Below, piece after piece: positions 8,748-17,821 of a DNA stretch of 46,584 nucleotides. The notes below the pieces were generated by a model. That model had not been told where the DNA came from. It ran no database searches and saw only the letters and a list, made by a program, of their open reading frames with translations. The stretch comes from an uncultured Methylococcaceae bacterium (GTDB lineage Bacteria > Pseudomonadota > Gammaproteobacteria > Methylococcales > Methylococcaceae): assembly GCA_903934875.1 (NCBI GenBank), contig CAIZPP010000019.1, positions 1-46,584 of the forward strand, given 5' to 3'. Each line of letters opens with the position of its first letter. The first letter of the stretch is position 1. Made by a program: the position numbers and the translations under genes.

Positions 8748-9496
8748 ATCGAACGTGGGGCGCAACGCAAAGAGACGCGACCGGCCTACACGGCTGACGC
8801 GGGTTGGGATTTGTAATCCCTATCCGAACCTTATATCCAAAAACCACAGTCCTGCCATTGCACAAAACGTTACTGACGGGATTAAAAATCCTGTCCGGCG
8901 GAGTCAGGTCGGGCAAGTGTCCCCGCAATCCACCATCGACAACATACTTACAGCATTGCGTAAATTCTGCTGGTGGACAGCCTTTAAATGATGATGCCAC
9001 CTTGTCGTGCTGATGTAGGCTTCGAAGAATGTGAGGATATTGCTAGTGGGAATCAATAATCCAGGCTTGATTTGAACTACTGGTGGCGACCCGAAGCTGA
9101 CTGTGACCGTTTTTTTTCGGACGGCAGGAAAGTTTCGCTTAGCTGCCACTCAGATCAATCCGGCATAGGAAGTGATGTGACGTGTCGATTTCTTGAGGTT
9201 CAACCTTGGGCATAGCGGATTTGTGAAAGTAAAACGAATTAATAAACATTATATATCAATATCTTATGGTTATGTAAGCAAGGATTCAGTTAATTGGTGT
9301 AGATGGTAATCGGAAAATTGCAAACAAACTTACATTTTTTCATTGTCTTTTGTGTTTTTTCCCATTTTCCAGTGATATGGCATTATAGAAAGAACTTTTT
9401 AGGTTTGTGTTTCCCCATTCATGCTTTCCCGATGAACTACTCATATTCCATGATAGTGGCAAGAAAGCTGTTTTCAACTGGTATAAGACGGACTCA
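8748..9496. other. Repeat-bearing intergenic region
   Basis: No convincing gene. Bases 8806-8910 carry a GGGATTTGTAATCCC palindrome and an AACGTTACTGACGGGATTAA motif related to 1749-1790. Bases 9098-9147 (GACCGTTTTTTTTCGGACGG, then CAGGAAAGTTTCGCTTAGCTG) are repeated in inverted orientation at 18083-18137. From ~9230 the DNA is AT-rich and probably holds the promoter of the luciferase-like gene. Confidence 0.55.
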
Positions 9497-10597
9497 ATGG
9501 AATTCTGCTATTTCAATCCAATACCTTGGCCCCACCAGCCGGAGCGGCCAAAGCAATGGCCGTTTCCTAATCGCCACTTTGACCCCATCTGCGCCCATGA
9601 GCTTTATCGGAAGCAGATCGAGCAATTCATTTTTGCCGAGGAATGCGGCTTCGATTGGGTTGGGGTTGGCGAAGATCACATGACGGCTTTTAGCCTGACA
9701 CCGAATCCCAGCTTGATCATGGCGATCCTTAGCCAGGTGACAAAGAGGGTCAAGCTTGCCGTGTTAGGGTATCCGTTGCCGTTGCTGAATCCCCTGCGCG
9801 TTGCGGAGGAGACTGCGATGCTTGATGTCATCAGCGGTGGCCGTCTGGTGGTGGGCTTCATTCGCGGAGTGCCGCAGAACTACGCCGCCTACAATGTCGA
9901 TCCCGATGAATCCCGCGCCCGCTTCGACGAGGCCAGCCGATTGATCGTCAAGGCGTGGACCGAACCTGATACTTTCAGTTGGGAAAGCCCCCATTACCAA
10001 TACCCAACCGTTGCTCTGTGGCCCTTGCCATTGCAAAAGCCCCATCCGCCTTTGATCTATTCCGCCAATAGTGTTGCTTCGGCAATCGTCGGAGCAAAAC
10101 AAAGGGCGATGATAGGCACCATCCATCTCTACAACCGCAATGCGATTCAACAGGTCAAAGAAGCATTTACTGCCTACCGCGAACAAGCCCGAGCCGATGG
10201 CTGGGAGCCTTCAAATGACCGTTTTATAATCGGTCTGCAAGCTTGTATTGCGGACACCGACGAGGAGGCGCAACGATTGCTGGCTCCGGCTTTGGATTAT
10301 CAATACAATGTCCTCTCAGGCACTTTCAATGCCCAAAAGCGAGAAATCGCCCGCACTAAGCCCGGATACGGCCTTTCGCCAACAGAAGAAGACCCTCCGA
10401 CTCTGTCCGAACGGCTAGCCCACCGTATTCTGCTGTGCGGTTCGCCTGAGACGGTAGCCGGACAAATCGCGTGGTTGCGGGATAAATTGGGGGTTGGGGT
10501 GATGAGTTTGCAGTTTCAAGTCGGGAATGTGGATGATAGGATTGTTAGAAGGGGGATGGAGTTGTTTGGAAATGAGATAGTTTCCAAGTTATCGTAG
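9497..10597 (+). CDS. Luciferase-like flavin-dependent monooxygenase
   Basis: A 366-residue protein of the bacterial luciferase-like (LLM) superfamily, a TIM barrel using reduced flavin. Typical landmarks are the early FAEECGFDWVGVGEDH strand, LAVLGYPLPLLNPLRVAEE, LDVISGGRLVVGFIRG, and the C-terminal LCGSPETVAGQIAWLRDKLGVG. Substrate unknown. The start is MEFCYFNP because homology begins there; the frame stays open upstream without family similarity and there is no strong Shine-Dalgarno sequence. It is followed 19 bases later by the TIR-TPR gene and then by the nucleotidyltransferase/formyltransferase/aminotransferase genes, so it may be a tailoring enzyme of that cluster. Confidence 0.87.
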   Translation: MEFCYFNPIPWPHQPERPKQWPFPNRHFDPICAHELYRKQIEQFIFAEECGFDWVGVGEDHMTAFSLTPNPSLIMAILSQVTKRVKLAVLGYPLPLLNPLRVAEETAMLDVISGGRLVVGFIRGVPQNYAAYNVDPDESRARFDEASRLIVKAWTEPDTFSWESPHYQYPTVALWPLPLQKPHPPLIYSANSVASAIVGAKQRAMIGTIHLYNRNAIQQVKEAFTAYREQARADGWEPSNDRFIIGLQACIADTDEEAQRLLAPALDYQYNVLSGTFNAQKREIARTKPGYGLSPTEEDPPTLSERLAHRILLCGSPETVAGQIAWLRDKLGVGVMSLQFQVGNVDDRIVRRGMELFGNEIVSKLS

Positions 10598-10616
10598 GTG
10601 TCTATTGGAAGGTAAA

Positions 10617-12128
10617 ATGAATAACAAAAAGAAATCGAAACATTATGATATATTTATTAGCTGGAGTGGAAATCGAAGCAAAGCTGAAGCTAAAGCACTT
10701 CAATGGCTACTTGAAGAAATATTTCCCGGTCATAATGCATTCATGTCTGAAAATGATATGCGAACAGGTGACTATTGGGATAGTATAATAACATCTAATA
10801 TAAAAAAAGCTAAATTTATTTTAGCAATATTGACACCTGAAAATATAATAAAGCCATGGATTAACTTCGAATCAGGAATGGCATGTGCTATTAGTAGATC
10901 AAAACCAAAACTTGGTACAATTCTTGCCGGATCATTTATCAGAAACAGTTCTTATTTATCAATTGATAAATCTCCATTTCAAAAACTTCAACATGCTGAT
11001 TTATCGAAACAGATTGATATTAACAACCTTATTAAAACTATTGCCGAAAGGATAGATGGTAATTTACTTGAGATAGTTGAGATAACTGATGATCAATGGA
11101 CTAAATATAATAAAATGAGGCAACAAGAACTAAAGTTGGCTTCTAAGGACTTGATGCACGATGAACTTCCCCCTTTGTTAAAAAGTTTATATGAGTTTTC
11201 TCTTGGGAAAGGTATGGAAGAAAACGGCTCAGAAGCAGTCTTATCAAAAATTTTAAGGCGTAATCGTGATGTTTTTCTCAAAGAAATAAATGAATTAAAT
11301 GAAGATGGTCGTTGGTACGCACTTCCAATAATATATGAACAATTCTCACAATCCTTAGAACTTGCTGGTGTTTACAGATGTGCTCTTGAAGTTGCAAAAA
11401 TATGTAAAACGGCAGCAGAAAGGGCTGATGACAATAGAATCTATAAAATCATGATCCGCGATATGGCTTGGTTGTATATATGCCTACTAAAGTATGACAA
11501 AGCCGATGCCATTCTGAAAGATCTTGAAACTCAATTTGATAAGCTTGATGCAGAACAACGCTTCTTTTGGTTTCGATACAAAGGAATTATAAATATGTAT
11601 CATAACCATGATTTTAAAAAGGCAGAAAAATGCTTTCTTAATGCGGAAAAAATGTTGGAACAGATTTCAGATGAAAATAATCGGAGTGATCTCTCAGCTA
11701 GAATAAAGCAGAACTTTGGTAAGCTTGCTCTACTAAACAACCAAAACACTACTGCTGTAGATTTATTCAATTGTGCTTTGAGTGAATTTACTAAATTAAA
11801 TAAATTTCAATATATTGCTATTGCATCAGACAAACTTGCTGAAGCATTAATTGAGCAATATCCTGAAAATAAAGATATTTACTCACTTAAAGAAGCCCAG
11901 AAATTGCTGGATTCTGCACTGATAAATTCAGAGCTTTCTGGTTGGGAAGAAGGAATACCTAGAATATATTCAACCCTAGGTAAATTACGAAAAGTTCTCC
12001 AAGATGACGAGGGTGCATATAATGCCTTTGTAGAATCTGCTAGACTTTATACGAATCTTGAACTTGAACAAAAGTCAAGTGAGGCGAACAAATATGCCAT
12101 GGAATTAAAGCGTAACCAGAAAGCCTAA
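10617..12128 (+). CDS. TIR-domain protein with TPR-like C-terminus
   Basis: A 503-residue protein. Residues ~8-150 look like a TIR domain: YDIFISWSGNRSKA opening, MSENDMRTGDYWDSI, LAILTPENI and PWINFESGMAC, where the Glu matches the position of the catalytic Glu in NAD-cleaving TIRs. From ~215 to the end is an all-helical region with TPR-like helix pairs (AEKCFLNAEKMLEQI, TAVDLFNCALSEFTK). No membrane segment. The ATG follows GGAAGG; an in-frame TTG lies 12 bases upstream. The gene and its 3' flank are visibly AT-rich (many AAA, AAT and ATA codons) compared with both neighbours, pointing to transfer. Prokaryotic TIR proteins often deplete NAD in phage defence; that role is inference here. Confidence 0.82.
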   Translation: MNNKKKSKHYDIFISWSGNRSKAEAKALQWLLEEIFPGHNAFMSENDMRTGDYWDSIITSNIKKAKFILAILTPENIIKPWINFESGMACAISRSKPKLGTILAGSFIRNSSYLSIDKSPFQKLQHADLSKQIDINNLIKTIAERIDGNLLEIVEITDDQWTKYNKMRQQELKLASKDLMHDELPPLLKSLYEFSLGKGMEENGSEAVLSKILRRNRDVFLKEINELNEDGRWYALPIIYEQFSQSLELAGVYRCALEVAKICKTAAERADDNRIYKIMIRDMAWLYICLLKYDKADAILKDLETQFDKLDAEQRFFWFRYKGIINMYHNHDFKKAEKCFLNAEKMLEQISDENNRSDLSARIKQNFGKLALLNNQNTTAVDLFNCALSEFTKLNKFQYIAIASDKLAEALIEQYPENKDIYSLKEAQKLLDSALINSELSGWEEGIPRIYSTLGKLRKVLQDDEGAYNAFVESARLYTNLELEQKSSEANKYAMELKRNQKA

Positions 12129-12171
12129 TTTTTTAAAATCAACTTTCATTATTTAATAATAATAAATAAAA

Positions 12172-13071
12172 ATGCGTGGAATCATAGCAGCAGGAGGACA
12201 GGGAACACGCCTCCGCCCAGCCCTAGACAAATGTCAACAACTCATCTATGACAAGCCACTACTTTACTACCTTCTAACAAACGTTATGAAAGCTGGTGCA
12301 AGGGACATTTTTGTTTCATGCAACCCACTGAACATTTCGGCAGCCGAAGCCTTGTTCAAGAATGCTGATAAGGAATTCGGCGTTAATTTAACCTTCAGTT
12401 GCGAAGGCAGGGAGCCTGGACCGGCTGGTGTTTTCATAAAGCCAGGTGTCAGGGAGTTTATTGGCAATGAGCCCGTTTGTATTACCTTGGATGGCATTTA
12501 TAATGGCGGTAATTTCAACCAGTGCATGGCAGAAATATCAGGTGTGTCTGTAGGGGCCACCGTATTGGCAGTGCAGGAACCTGATCCCCGCCCTTATGGT
12601 TGGTTCAAAATGGACGAATACCAGACGGTTGTTGATATTATTGAAAAACCAAAATTCACTCCGGAACCAAACTGCTTATACCTCGTGCAAACAGGTATTT
12701 ATGCCTATGGTCCCGAGGTTGTCGATTATGCCGAGAAGCTTGAACTCTCAAAACGAGGCGAGTACGAAGTCACGGATTTGCATAAGCTATTTCTGCAAGA
12801 AGGCAAGTTGACTATCCAAACGCTAGGCCATGGCAAAGATGGAGAGTTTATGTGGAATGATCCCGGCACACCTGAGAAGCTTTTGTGGCTGGCTAATAAG
12901 GTACAAAGCATCCAAAAGCTTACTAGCTGTTTGGTAGGTTCCCCCCATTGGCAAGCACTGAAAAACTGCTGGGTAACGGCTGATCGACTTCTTGAAATTT
13001 GCACGGAACGGCAGGGTGCCATGTATTATGACTCGCTTGCCAATGCTGTTTCTCTTGTATCTGAACCATAG
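12172..13071 (+). CDS. RmlA-like sugar-1-phosphate nucleotidyltransferase
   Basis: A 299-residue protein resembling glucose-1-phosphate thymidylyltransferase. It has GGQGTRLRP (nucleotide-binding loop), YDKPLLYYLL, IEKPKF (substrate-binding EKP), LVQTGIYAYGPEVVDYAEKL, RGEYEVTDLH and WNDPGTPE (RmlA WLDTGT). It would transfer a nucleotidyl group to a sugar phosphate. Two differences: the Mg-binding LGDN is replaced by TLDGIYNGG, and the lysine loop before DKP reads ALDKCQQLI. It may thus be a divergent or substrate-switched enzyme. AT-rich DNA and no clear Shine-Dalgarno sequence precede the ATG. The FAD oxidoreductase follows after 87 bases. Confidence 0.83.
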   Translation: MRGIIAAGGQGTRLRPALDKCQQLIYDKPLLYYLLTNVMKAGARDIFVSCNPLNISAAEALFKNADKEFGVNLTFSCEGREPGPAGVFIKPGVREFIGNEPVCITLDGIYNGGNFNQCMAEISGVSVGATVLAVQEPDPRPYGWFKMDEYQTVVDIIEKPKFTPEPNCLYLVQTGIYAYGPEVVDYAEKLELSKRGEYEVTDLHKLFLQEGKLTIQTLGHGKDGEFMWNDPGTPEKLLWLANKVQSIQKLTSCLVGSPHWQALKNCWVTADRLLEICTERQGAMYYDSLANAVSLVSEP

Positions 13072-13158
13072 AAGTAGAAAAGTGATTGTAATCACTACAC
13101 CTAAGCCCTTGAACCAAAAGAGAGAGGTTTTGTTTTTTCGATTAAGCCAGGCTTTCCC

Positions 13159-15084
13159 GTGCAATCTGTCCTTGACGGTAATTTAGAAGCCGAAATCCTA
13201 CGTTGCGATGTCGCCATAGTGGGCGGCGGAATTGCCGGGATTGCCTGTGCCGAACGTTTGGCACGGGAGGCTTGGCGGCAGGGCAAGCAACTGCGGATCG
13301 CCGTGATCGAGCAGCGGGAACAGTTGGCTGCGGCGACTTCCAACCGCTTGGAGGGTTGGTATCATACCGGAGCGCTATATTCCAACTTGGACAATCCCCG
13401 GATGTTCAATTATTTTCTGTTCTCGTTTGAAGATATGTACAACTGGTATCTGCAAGACAAGACGTTTCCGTTCCATGCTCGCTGCAATCTTTCGCCTATT
13501 ACATCCAAGAGTCCAAGACCCGGCTACGACTTCTTAACCTCCCAAACTGGCCGATGGTTCTTGGACGAAATCGCTTATCTGATACCTTACGAAACAGAGT
13601 TGAATCAAACCATCCATCCCGTCAGAACACCAAAAACGAAATGGGGATTGTCGGCGGCACGGTCTAAGTGGCGGCTTGCCAATGCGTATTATAAAAGTGA
13701 TTGGCTTAATCGGGAGTTCGGTTGTGTCCAAGCCCCCCATCTTAGGAATTACCCAGATTCCAAAGACGATTTTCTTTCTCATAAAGATCTATGCAATGCC
13801 TGCTTTGAAGAGGTATTGAGGGCTGCTTTTTTAGGGAAGAATCAGACTGAACTTGGACAAGCCTTTACGGAAGTTACCAGACGGAAAAAAGAACTAGAAG
13901 AAGTCACACAAAGAATCATGGCAAATGAGAATATCCGGTTGGATGTCGTACCTTCGCGGGACGCGGTGATGGACACTTACCGCATTCTGCATGATTTGGT
14001 GTGCGCCGCCGCCGGGCGAGGTGTCAAGTTTCTCACCGATTGCAGGTTGGATTTTGATTCGATTCAAATGATCAAAACGGATGCCAAAGTGCAGGGATTG
14101 AAAGCCTGCAAACCAGACGGTAAAGCAATCCATGTGATTGCCAACCAATATGTGTTCGCCCTCGGTCATGGCTTTGATGAGGCTAATTTTCTGCGTAAGA
14201 CGCTGGGCATACACGCCAAGATAGAAAAGACCATGAGTGTCATGGTGGTGGGTTCCCCCGGCTTGTCTCCGCTGCATAGTTTCGCCCGCATGGATCAATC
14301 CCAAGAGCAGATGGTCAACCATATTTGCCGACAGGGTGAAGGGGGCGTAAACACGTTTGGCTATTCCATCATCGCCGATGCGAATGGATTAGGCGAGGAT
14401 GCCAACCCCGGCCAATGCTATGGACTGGCGCGAACCTTGTTGGAAAAAGCCGAGAATGCCTTTGGTGAAACGGCTAGGGATCGTAAGCTAGGTTGGTACA
14501 GTTGCATGAAAGCTGAGGGTATATCATTGGAGGGTAGCCGACGGGAATATAGTTATTGGCTGGAACCGAGATTGGAGTACAGCTTGGTTAGCGGTGCTTG
14601 GAATGCTGCCAAGGATTTTGATCAATATGGACTCCAAGAACAAATCAAACAATCTGTGATGATGCCAGACATCAAACTTCAAGAATTCCCTGTCCCAATC
14701 GAAAACTCTGGCTGGGCGCTAGGCAAGGCCATCCATTTCGCCCTTCAGCGGCTGGCATTTTACAACACGGATACCTCGACCAATGAAGCGGCACGAAGGG
14801 ACTTTGAAAAAGTGCGCAACCGAGCTATAGCTGTTTACCAGGCACATTTTGAAGCAAGTCGAGCGGCGATGCCGAATTATATCTGCGTGATTCCGGGTAA
14901 ATTTTCCCTGTTTCCGACTTTAGCCCATCAGGTCTACCTGGAGATGGAAGTTCGTGGCCTTTTTAAAACCGCCCGTGAAGCGCCTGCGACGGATGGCCAA
15001 GTTCCAGATTCCCTCCCTCCAACACTACATATTGCAAAACCTCTTGCCTTTCGCCTGTTATCGGGAGAACCCGTATGCGAGTAG
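13159..15084 (+). CDS. FAD-dependent oxidoreductase
   Basis: A 641-residue protein. The N-terminal CDVAIVGGGIAGIACAERLA is a Rossmann dinucleotide-binding motif (GxGxxG), with IAVIEQRE ending in the acidic residue that binds ribose. RLEGWYHTGALY, a YVFALGHGFDEANF segment and the C-terminal PGKFSLFPTLAHQV resemble DAO/glucose-inhibited-type FAD oxidases. Substrate unknown; it is longer than most DAO enzymes. The start is GTG at 13159, giving a short tail before the Rossmann motif. It overlaps the formyltransferase gene by 10 bases, so the two are probably translated together. Confidence 0.82.
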   Translation: MQSVLDGNLEAEILRCDVAIVGGGIAGIACAERLAREAWRQGKQLRIAVIEQREQLAAATSNRLEGWYHTGALYSNLDNPRMFNYFLFSFEDMYNWYLQDKTFPFHARCNLSPITSKSPRPGYDFLTSQTGRWFLDEIAYLIPYETELNQTIHPVRTPKTKWGLSAARSKWRLANAYYKSDWLNREFGCVQAPHLRNYPDSKDDFLSHKDLCNACFEEVLRAAFLGKNQTELGQAFTEVTRRKKELEEVTQRIMANENIRLDVVPSRDAVMDTYRILHDLVCAAAGRGVKFLTDCRLDFDSIQMIKTDAKVQGLKACKPDGKAIHVIANQYVFALGHGFDEANFLRKTLGIHAKIEKTMSVMVVGSPGLSPLHSFARMDQSQEQMVNHICRQGEGGVNTFGYSIIADANGLGEDANPGQCYGLARTLLEKAENAFGETARDRKLGWYSCMKAEGISLEGSRREYSYWLEPRLEYSLVSGAWNAAKDFDQYGLQEQIKQSVMMPDIKLQEFPVPIENSGWALGKAIHFALQRLAFYNTDTSTNEAARRDFEKVRNRAIAVYQAHFEASRAAMPNYICVIPGKFSLFPTLAHQVYLEMEVRGLFKTAREAPATDGQVPDSLPPTLHIAKPLAFRLLSGEPVCE

Positions 15085-15878
15085 TCCTATTGGGAAGAAA
15101 GCCAGTCGCTTGTGACGCTTTACGGTATATGCTTGCCAGCGATGCCGAGGTCGTCGCCGTCAGCACACCGGGGAAGGACGAACCCGACCCATACCCGGAA
15201 CGGCTGGTAGATGTGGCTGAATCTTTGGGCATTCCAGTGATTCAAGATTCTGTTATGTATGATTGCCTAGACAATGGAGCGGTGAATAGCCTTGTTGATC
15301 TTCGACAGATTGACTTGGTGATCTCGATTTTGCATCAAAAAAGGATACTCCGACCTTTGATCGAACTTGGACGGATAGGATGCATCAATTTCCACCCCGC
15401 CCCATTGCCACAGTATCGCGGCTGGGGAACCTACAATGTCGCAATCCTTGAGGATGTGAAACAATGGGGGGCGGCGGCACATTTTGTTGATGAAAACTTC
15501 GACACCGGGCCGTTGATTGCAGTCCGTTCATTTGATGTCGATGGTTCGCAAGAGACTGCTTTGAGCTTACAACGGAAAACGCAGCCGGTTTTATTGGAGT
15601 TATTCAAAGAAGTGTTTGGCAAGGCTTTACAGGATGGCAAGTTGCACAGCAATGTGCAAGGACCGGGTAGATCATTTAGCAAAAAAACAGTCATGGGGCA
15701 GCGAGTGATTACGTTTGACGATGCCCCGGAAACCGCTGAGCGTAAGGTCCGCGCTTTCTGGTATCCACCGAATCCATGTGCCGAAATCCGGCTTGGCGAC
15801 AGGGAGTATCTAGTGATGAGCCCTTCAATACTCAGGGAGCTAGTGCCCTTAGTCCATGCCCAAGCACCGCAACCATGA
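15075..15878 (+). CDS. Formyltransferase (Fmt/sugar N-formyltransferase-like)
   Basis: A 267-residue protein with the N10-formyl-tetrahydrofolate transferase fold. The catalytic Asn-His-Asp set is visible: INFHPAPLPQYRG supplies Asn and His, and FVDENFDTGPLI the Asp. It is shorter than Met-tRNA formyltransferase (about 315) and lacks its tRNA-binding C-terminal domain, so a small amine acceptor such as an amino-sugar is more likely. The ATG follows GGGAG. It overlaps the FAD oxidoreductase upstream and, by ATGA, the DegT aminotransferase downstream, which could supply the amine to be formylated. The acceptor is not evident. Confidence 0.85.
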   Translation: MRVVLLGRKPVACDALRYMLASDAEVVAVSTPGKDEPDPYPERLVDVAESLGIPVIQDSVMYDCLDNGAVNSLVDLRQIDLVISILHQKRILRPLIELGRIGCINFHPAPLPQYRGWGTYNVAILEDVKQWGAAAHFVDENFDTGPLIAVRSFDVDGSQETALSLQRKTQPVLLELFKEVFGKALQDGKLHSNVQGPGRSFSKKTVMGQRVITFDDAPETAERKVRAFWYPPNPCAEIRLGDREYLVMSPSILRELVPLVHAQAPQP

Positions 15879-17002
15879 GCAGCCCCATGAAAATTCCTCC
15901 AGTCAAAGTTTCGTTTTCTGCCAGTGATCGGCAGGAAATCTTACTGCGCATTGACCGCTGCCTAGAATCTGGATTTGTTGCCCAAGGTGAAAACGTCAAT
16001 GAATTCGAGAGCCTTTTCCGGCAATACATTGGTTGTCAACACGCATTGGCCCTTAGCAGTGGCGGCAGTGCCATTGAAGCGGCGATGCGTGCACTTGATG
16101 TGCAAGGCAAGGAAGTTCTGCTGCCGACAAATACCTTTCTTGCCACTGCCTCAGGTGTGTTGGCTGCGGGAGGCACAGTTAAATTATTGGACATCGATCC
16201 TGATACTTTGTCACCCAGCGTGGAAACCATTGAAGCTGCATTAGGCGAGTCCACAGTTGGCTTTATTTTGGTCCATATCGGGGGCATTATCAGCCGCGAT
16301 ATTTTGGCAATCCAGTCATTGTGCGAACGAAAAGGCATCTGGCTATTCGAGGATTGCGCCCATGCCCACGGAAGCGACCTAAATGGAAAGAAAGCTGGAC
16401 AATTTGGGGTTGGGGGTGCTTATTCCTTTTTTTCAACCAAAGTCATCACCTGTGGCGAAGGTGGTATGCTAGTGACCAACGACGAGAACCTGTCTAATAA
16501 GGTCAAGCTGTTGCGGAACTATGGCAAACCTGAACCTTGGGAAACCTATTGCCTAGATTTCGGTTTGAATTGGAGGCTTAATGAACTGGCTGCCATTGTT
16601 GGTGTCGCTCAACTTAAAAGGCTGAATGAGTTTATAGACTGGCGAGCAAAAATTGCGGCCCTGTATGATACTCATTTTGCGCAGTCGTCTTCGATAGTAA
16701 AGGCTGTTCAGCCAGTTGGCCGCTGTAGCTGGTACAAATATATCGTGCTACTTCCAAGTGGAATGGATCGTAAGAAAATCAAGGATTTTGCAAGAGAAAA
16801 GGGAGTATCGCTCTCGGGTGGTGTCTACGACATCCCTCTTCACGACCAACCGGCGATTAGCAAGCTCGGAATTCAAGGCTCATTCCTTAATGCTGATGAA
16901 TTTTGCGCCCGGCATATTTGCTTGCCGATTTATTACGGAATGACGGAAGCAGAGGCAGAATATGTGATCGAAACAATCAGATCGGCGATTGATGTGGGAT
17001 AG
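15875..17002 (+). CDS. DegT/DnrJ/EryC1/StrS aminotransferase
   Basis: A 375-residue PLP-dependent sugar-type aminotransferase. SSGGSAIEAAMRAL is the phosphate-binding loop, FEDCAHAHGS carries the PLP-pyridine Asp, and YSFFSTKVITCGEGGMLVTND contains the Schiff-base Lys. NWRLNELAAIVGVAQL is also typical. The start is placed at ATG 15875, where ATGA overlaps the formyltransferase stop; an upstream open extension has no similarity. Such enzymes aminate keto-sugars or related ketones. No dehydratase, epimerase or glycosyltransferase is in the window, so the keto substrate must come from elsewhere. Confidence 0.92.
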   Translation: MSSPMKIPPVKVSFSASDRQEILLRIDRCLESGFVAQGENVNEFESLFRQYIGCQHALALSSGGSAIEAAMRALDVQGKEVLLPTNTFLATASGVLAAGGTVKLLDIDPDTLSPSVETIEAALGESTVGFILVHIGGIISRDILAIQSLCERKGIWLFEDCAHAHGSDLNGKKAGQFGVGGAYSFFSTKVITCGEGGMLVTNDENLSNKVKLLRNYGKPEPWETYCLDFGLNWRLNELAAIVGVAQLKRLNEFIDWRAKIAALYDTHFAQSSSIVKAVQPVGRCSWYKYIVLLPSGMDRKKIKDFAREKGVSLSGGVYDIPLHDQPAISKLGIQGSFLNADEFCARHICLPIYYGMTEAEAEYVIETIRSAIDVG

Positions 17003-17142
17003 GGCAAATGCAGAATCGGTGTCTTGTTTCATCATGGATTCCCATACGTTTAATCAACTGCTACGGACCTCAAACGTTTCCGCTGGGGTATTTAGACAAA
17101 CTGGTCCCCAAATATAAACCAAAAAACATATTGAGGCAAACC

Positions 17143-17370
17143 ATGCAAACCTTGCATCTGCGCTTACCCGATTTTGTGAATATAGATACTCAGGAGTTGA
17201 CTCTAATCCTAGCCTCCCGCCTGTATGAGCAAGGCAAGCTGTCCATCGGTCAAGCCGCTGAACTGGCAGGAATGCCAAAGCGGACTTTCATGGAGATATT
17301 GGGACGTGCCAATGTGTCGGCTTTCAATTACGATGCCGAAGAGTTGGAGCAGGATATGCGTAATGCCTGA
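17143..17370 (+). CDS. UPF0175-family antitoxin
   Basis: A 75-residue protein typical of UPF0175: LHLRLPDFVN strand, then LASRLYEQGKLSIGQAAELAGMPKRTFMEILGR, a helix-turn-helix, ending in YDAEELEQDMRNA. GAGG precedes the chosen ATG; the open frame upstream to 17008 lacks similarity. It overlaps the DUF3368 gene by 8 bases, the usual arrangement of this pair, in which UPF0175 is the DNA-binding antitoxin. Confidence 0.9.
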   Translation: MQTLHLRLPDFVNIDTQELTLILASRLYEQGKLSIGQAAELAGMPKRTFMEILGRANVSAFNYDAEELEQDMRNA

Positions 17371-17821
17371 CATGCTCTCCAATACCAGTTGTTTGATCGC
17401 TTTGGACAATATTGGGCAACTGGAACTATTGCACAGGCTCTACGGCAATCTCCATATTTCTGAGGAAGTCGCGGCTGAGTTTGGTGTGTTCATCCCCGCA
17501 TGGATAAAAGTTCATCCGGTGCTGGATAAGATCAAGCTGGATATTCTGCATAATCTGGTTGATTTGGGCGAGGCAAGCACCATCGCTTTGGCCTATCAAT
17601 TCGACGATGTAACCTTGATTCTTGATGACCGCAAGGCAAGAAAACTGGCCGATAATTTAAACCTGCGCTTTACCGGATTATTGGGTATTTTGATAAAGGC
17701 CAAACAAACAGGTATCATCGACTCGGTAGGCAATGTGCTGGCTAGACTAAAAATCGCTGGTTTTAGGTTTTCGCCCACTATGGAAATTCAAACATTGCGT
17801 TTGGCTGGGGAAAGGGAATGA
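17363..17821 (+). CDS. DUF3368 PIN-like toxin
   Basis: A 152-residue protein with the DUF3368 pattern: SNTSCLIALDNIGQLELLHRLYG at the N-terminus (NTSPLIxLxxIxxLxLL type), LVDLGEASTIALAYQ with the central Glu, VTLILDDRKARKLADNLNL with the acidic pair, and TGLLGILIKAKQTGII. This family has the PIN fold and is paired with UPF0175. The start MPDMLS gives the usual 8-base overlap with the antitoxin. The metal-binding residues appear present except that the first Asp is Asn (SNTS), as is common in DUF3368. Confidence 0.88.
   Translation: MPDMLSNTSCLIALDNIGQLELLHRLYGNLHISEEVAAEFGVFIPAWIKVHPVLDKIKLDILHNLVDLGEASTIALAYQFDDVTLILDDRKARKLADNLNLRFTGLLGILIKAKQTGIIDSVGNVLARLKIAGFRFSPTMEIQTLRLAGERE

Noticed and set aside
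8497-9149. Two minus-strand open frames across the region after the kaiB-like gene
   Set aside because: They overlap the kaiB-like gene or dispersed repeats and show no recognisable domains.
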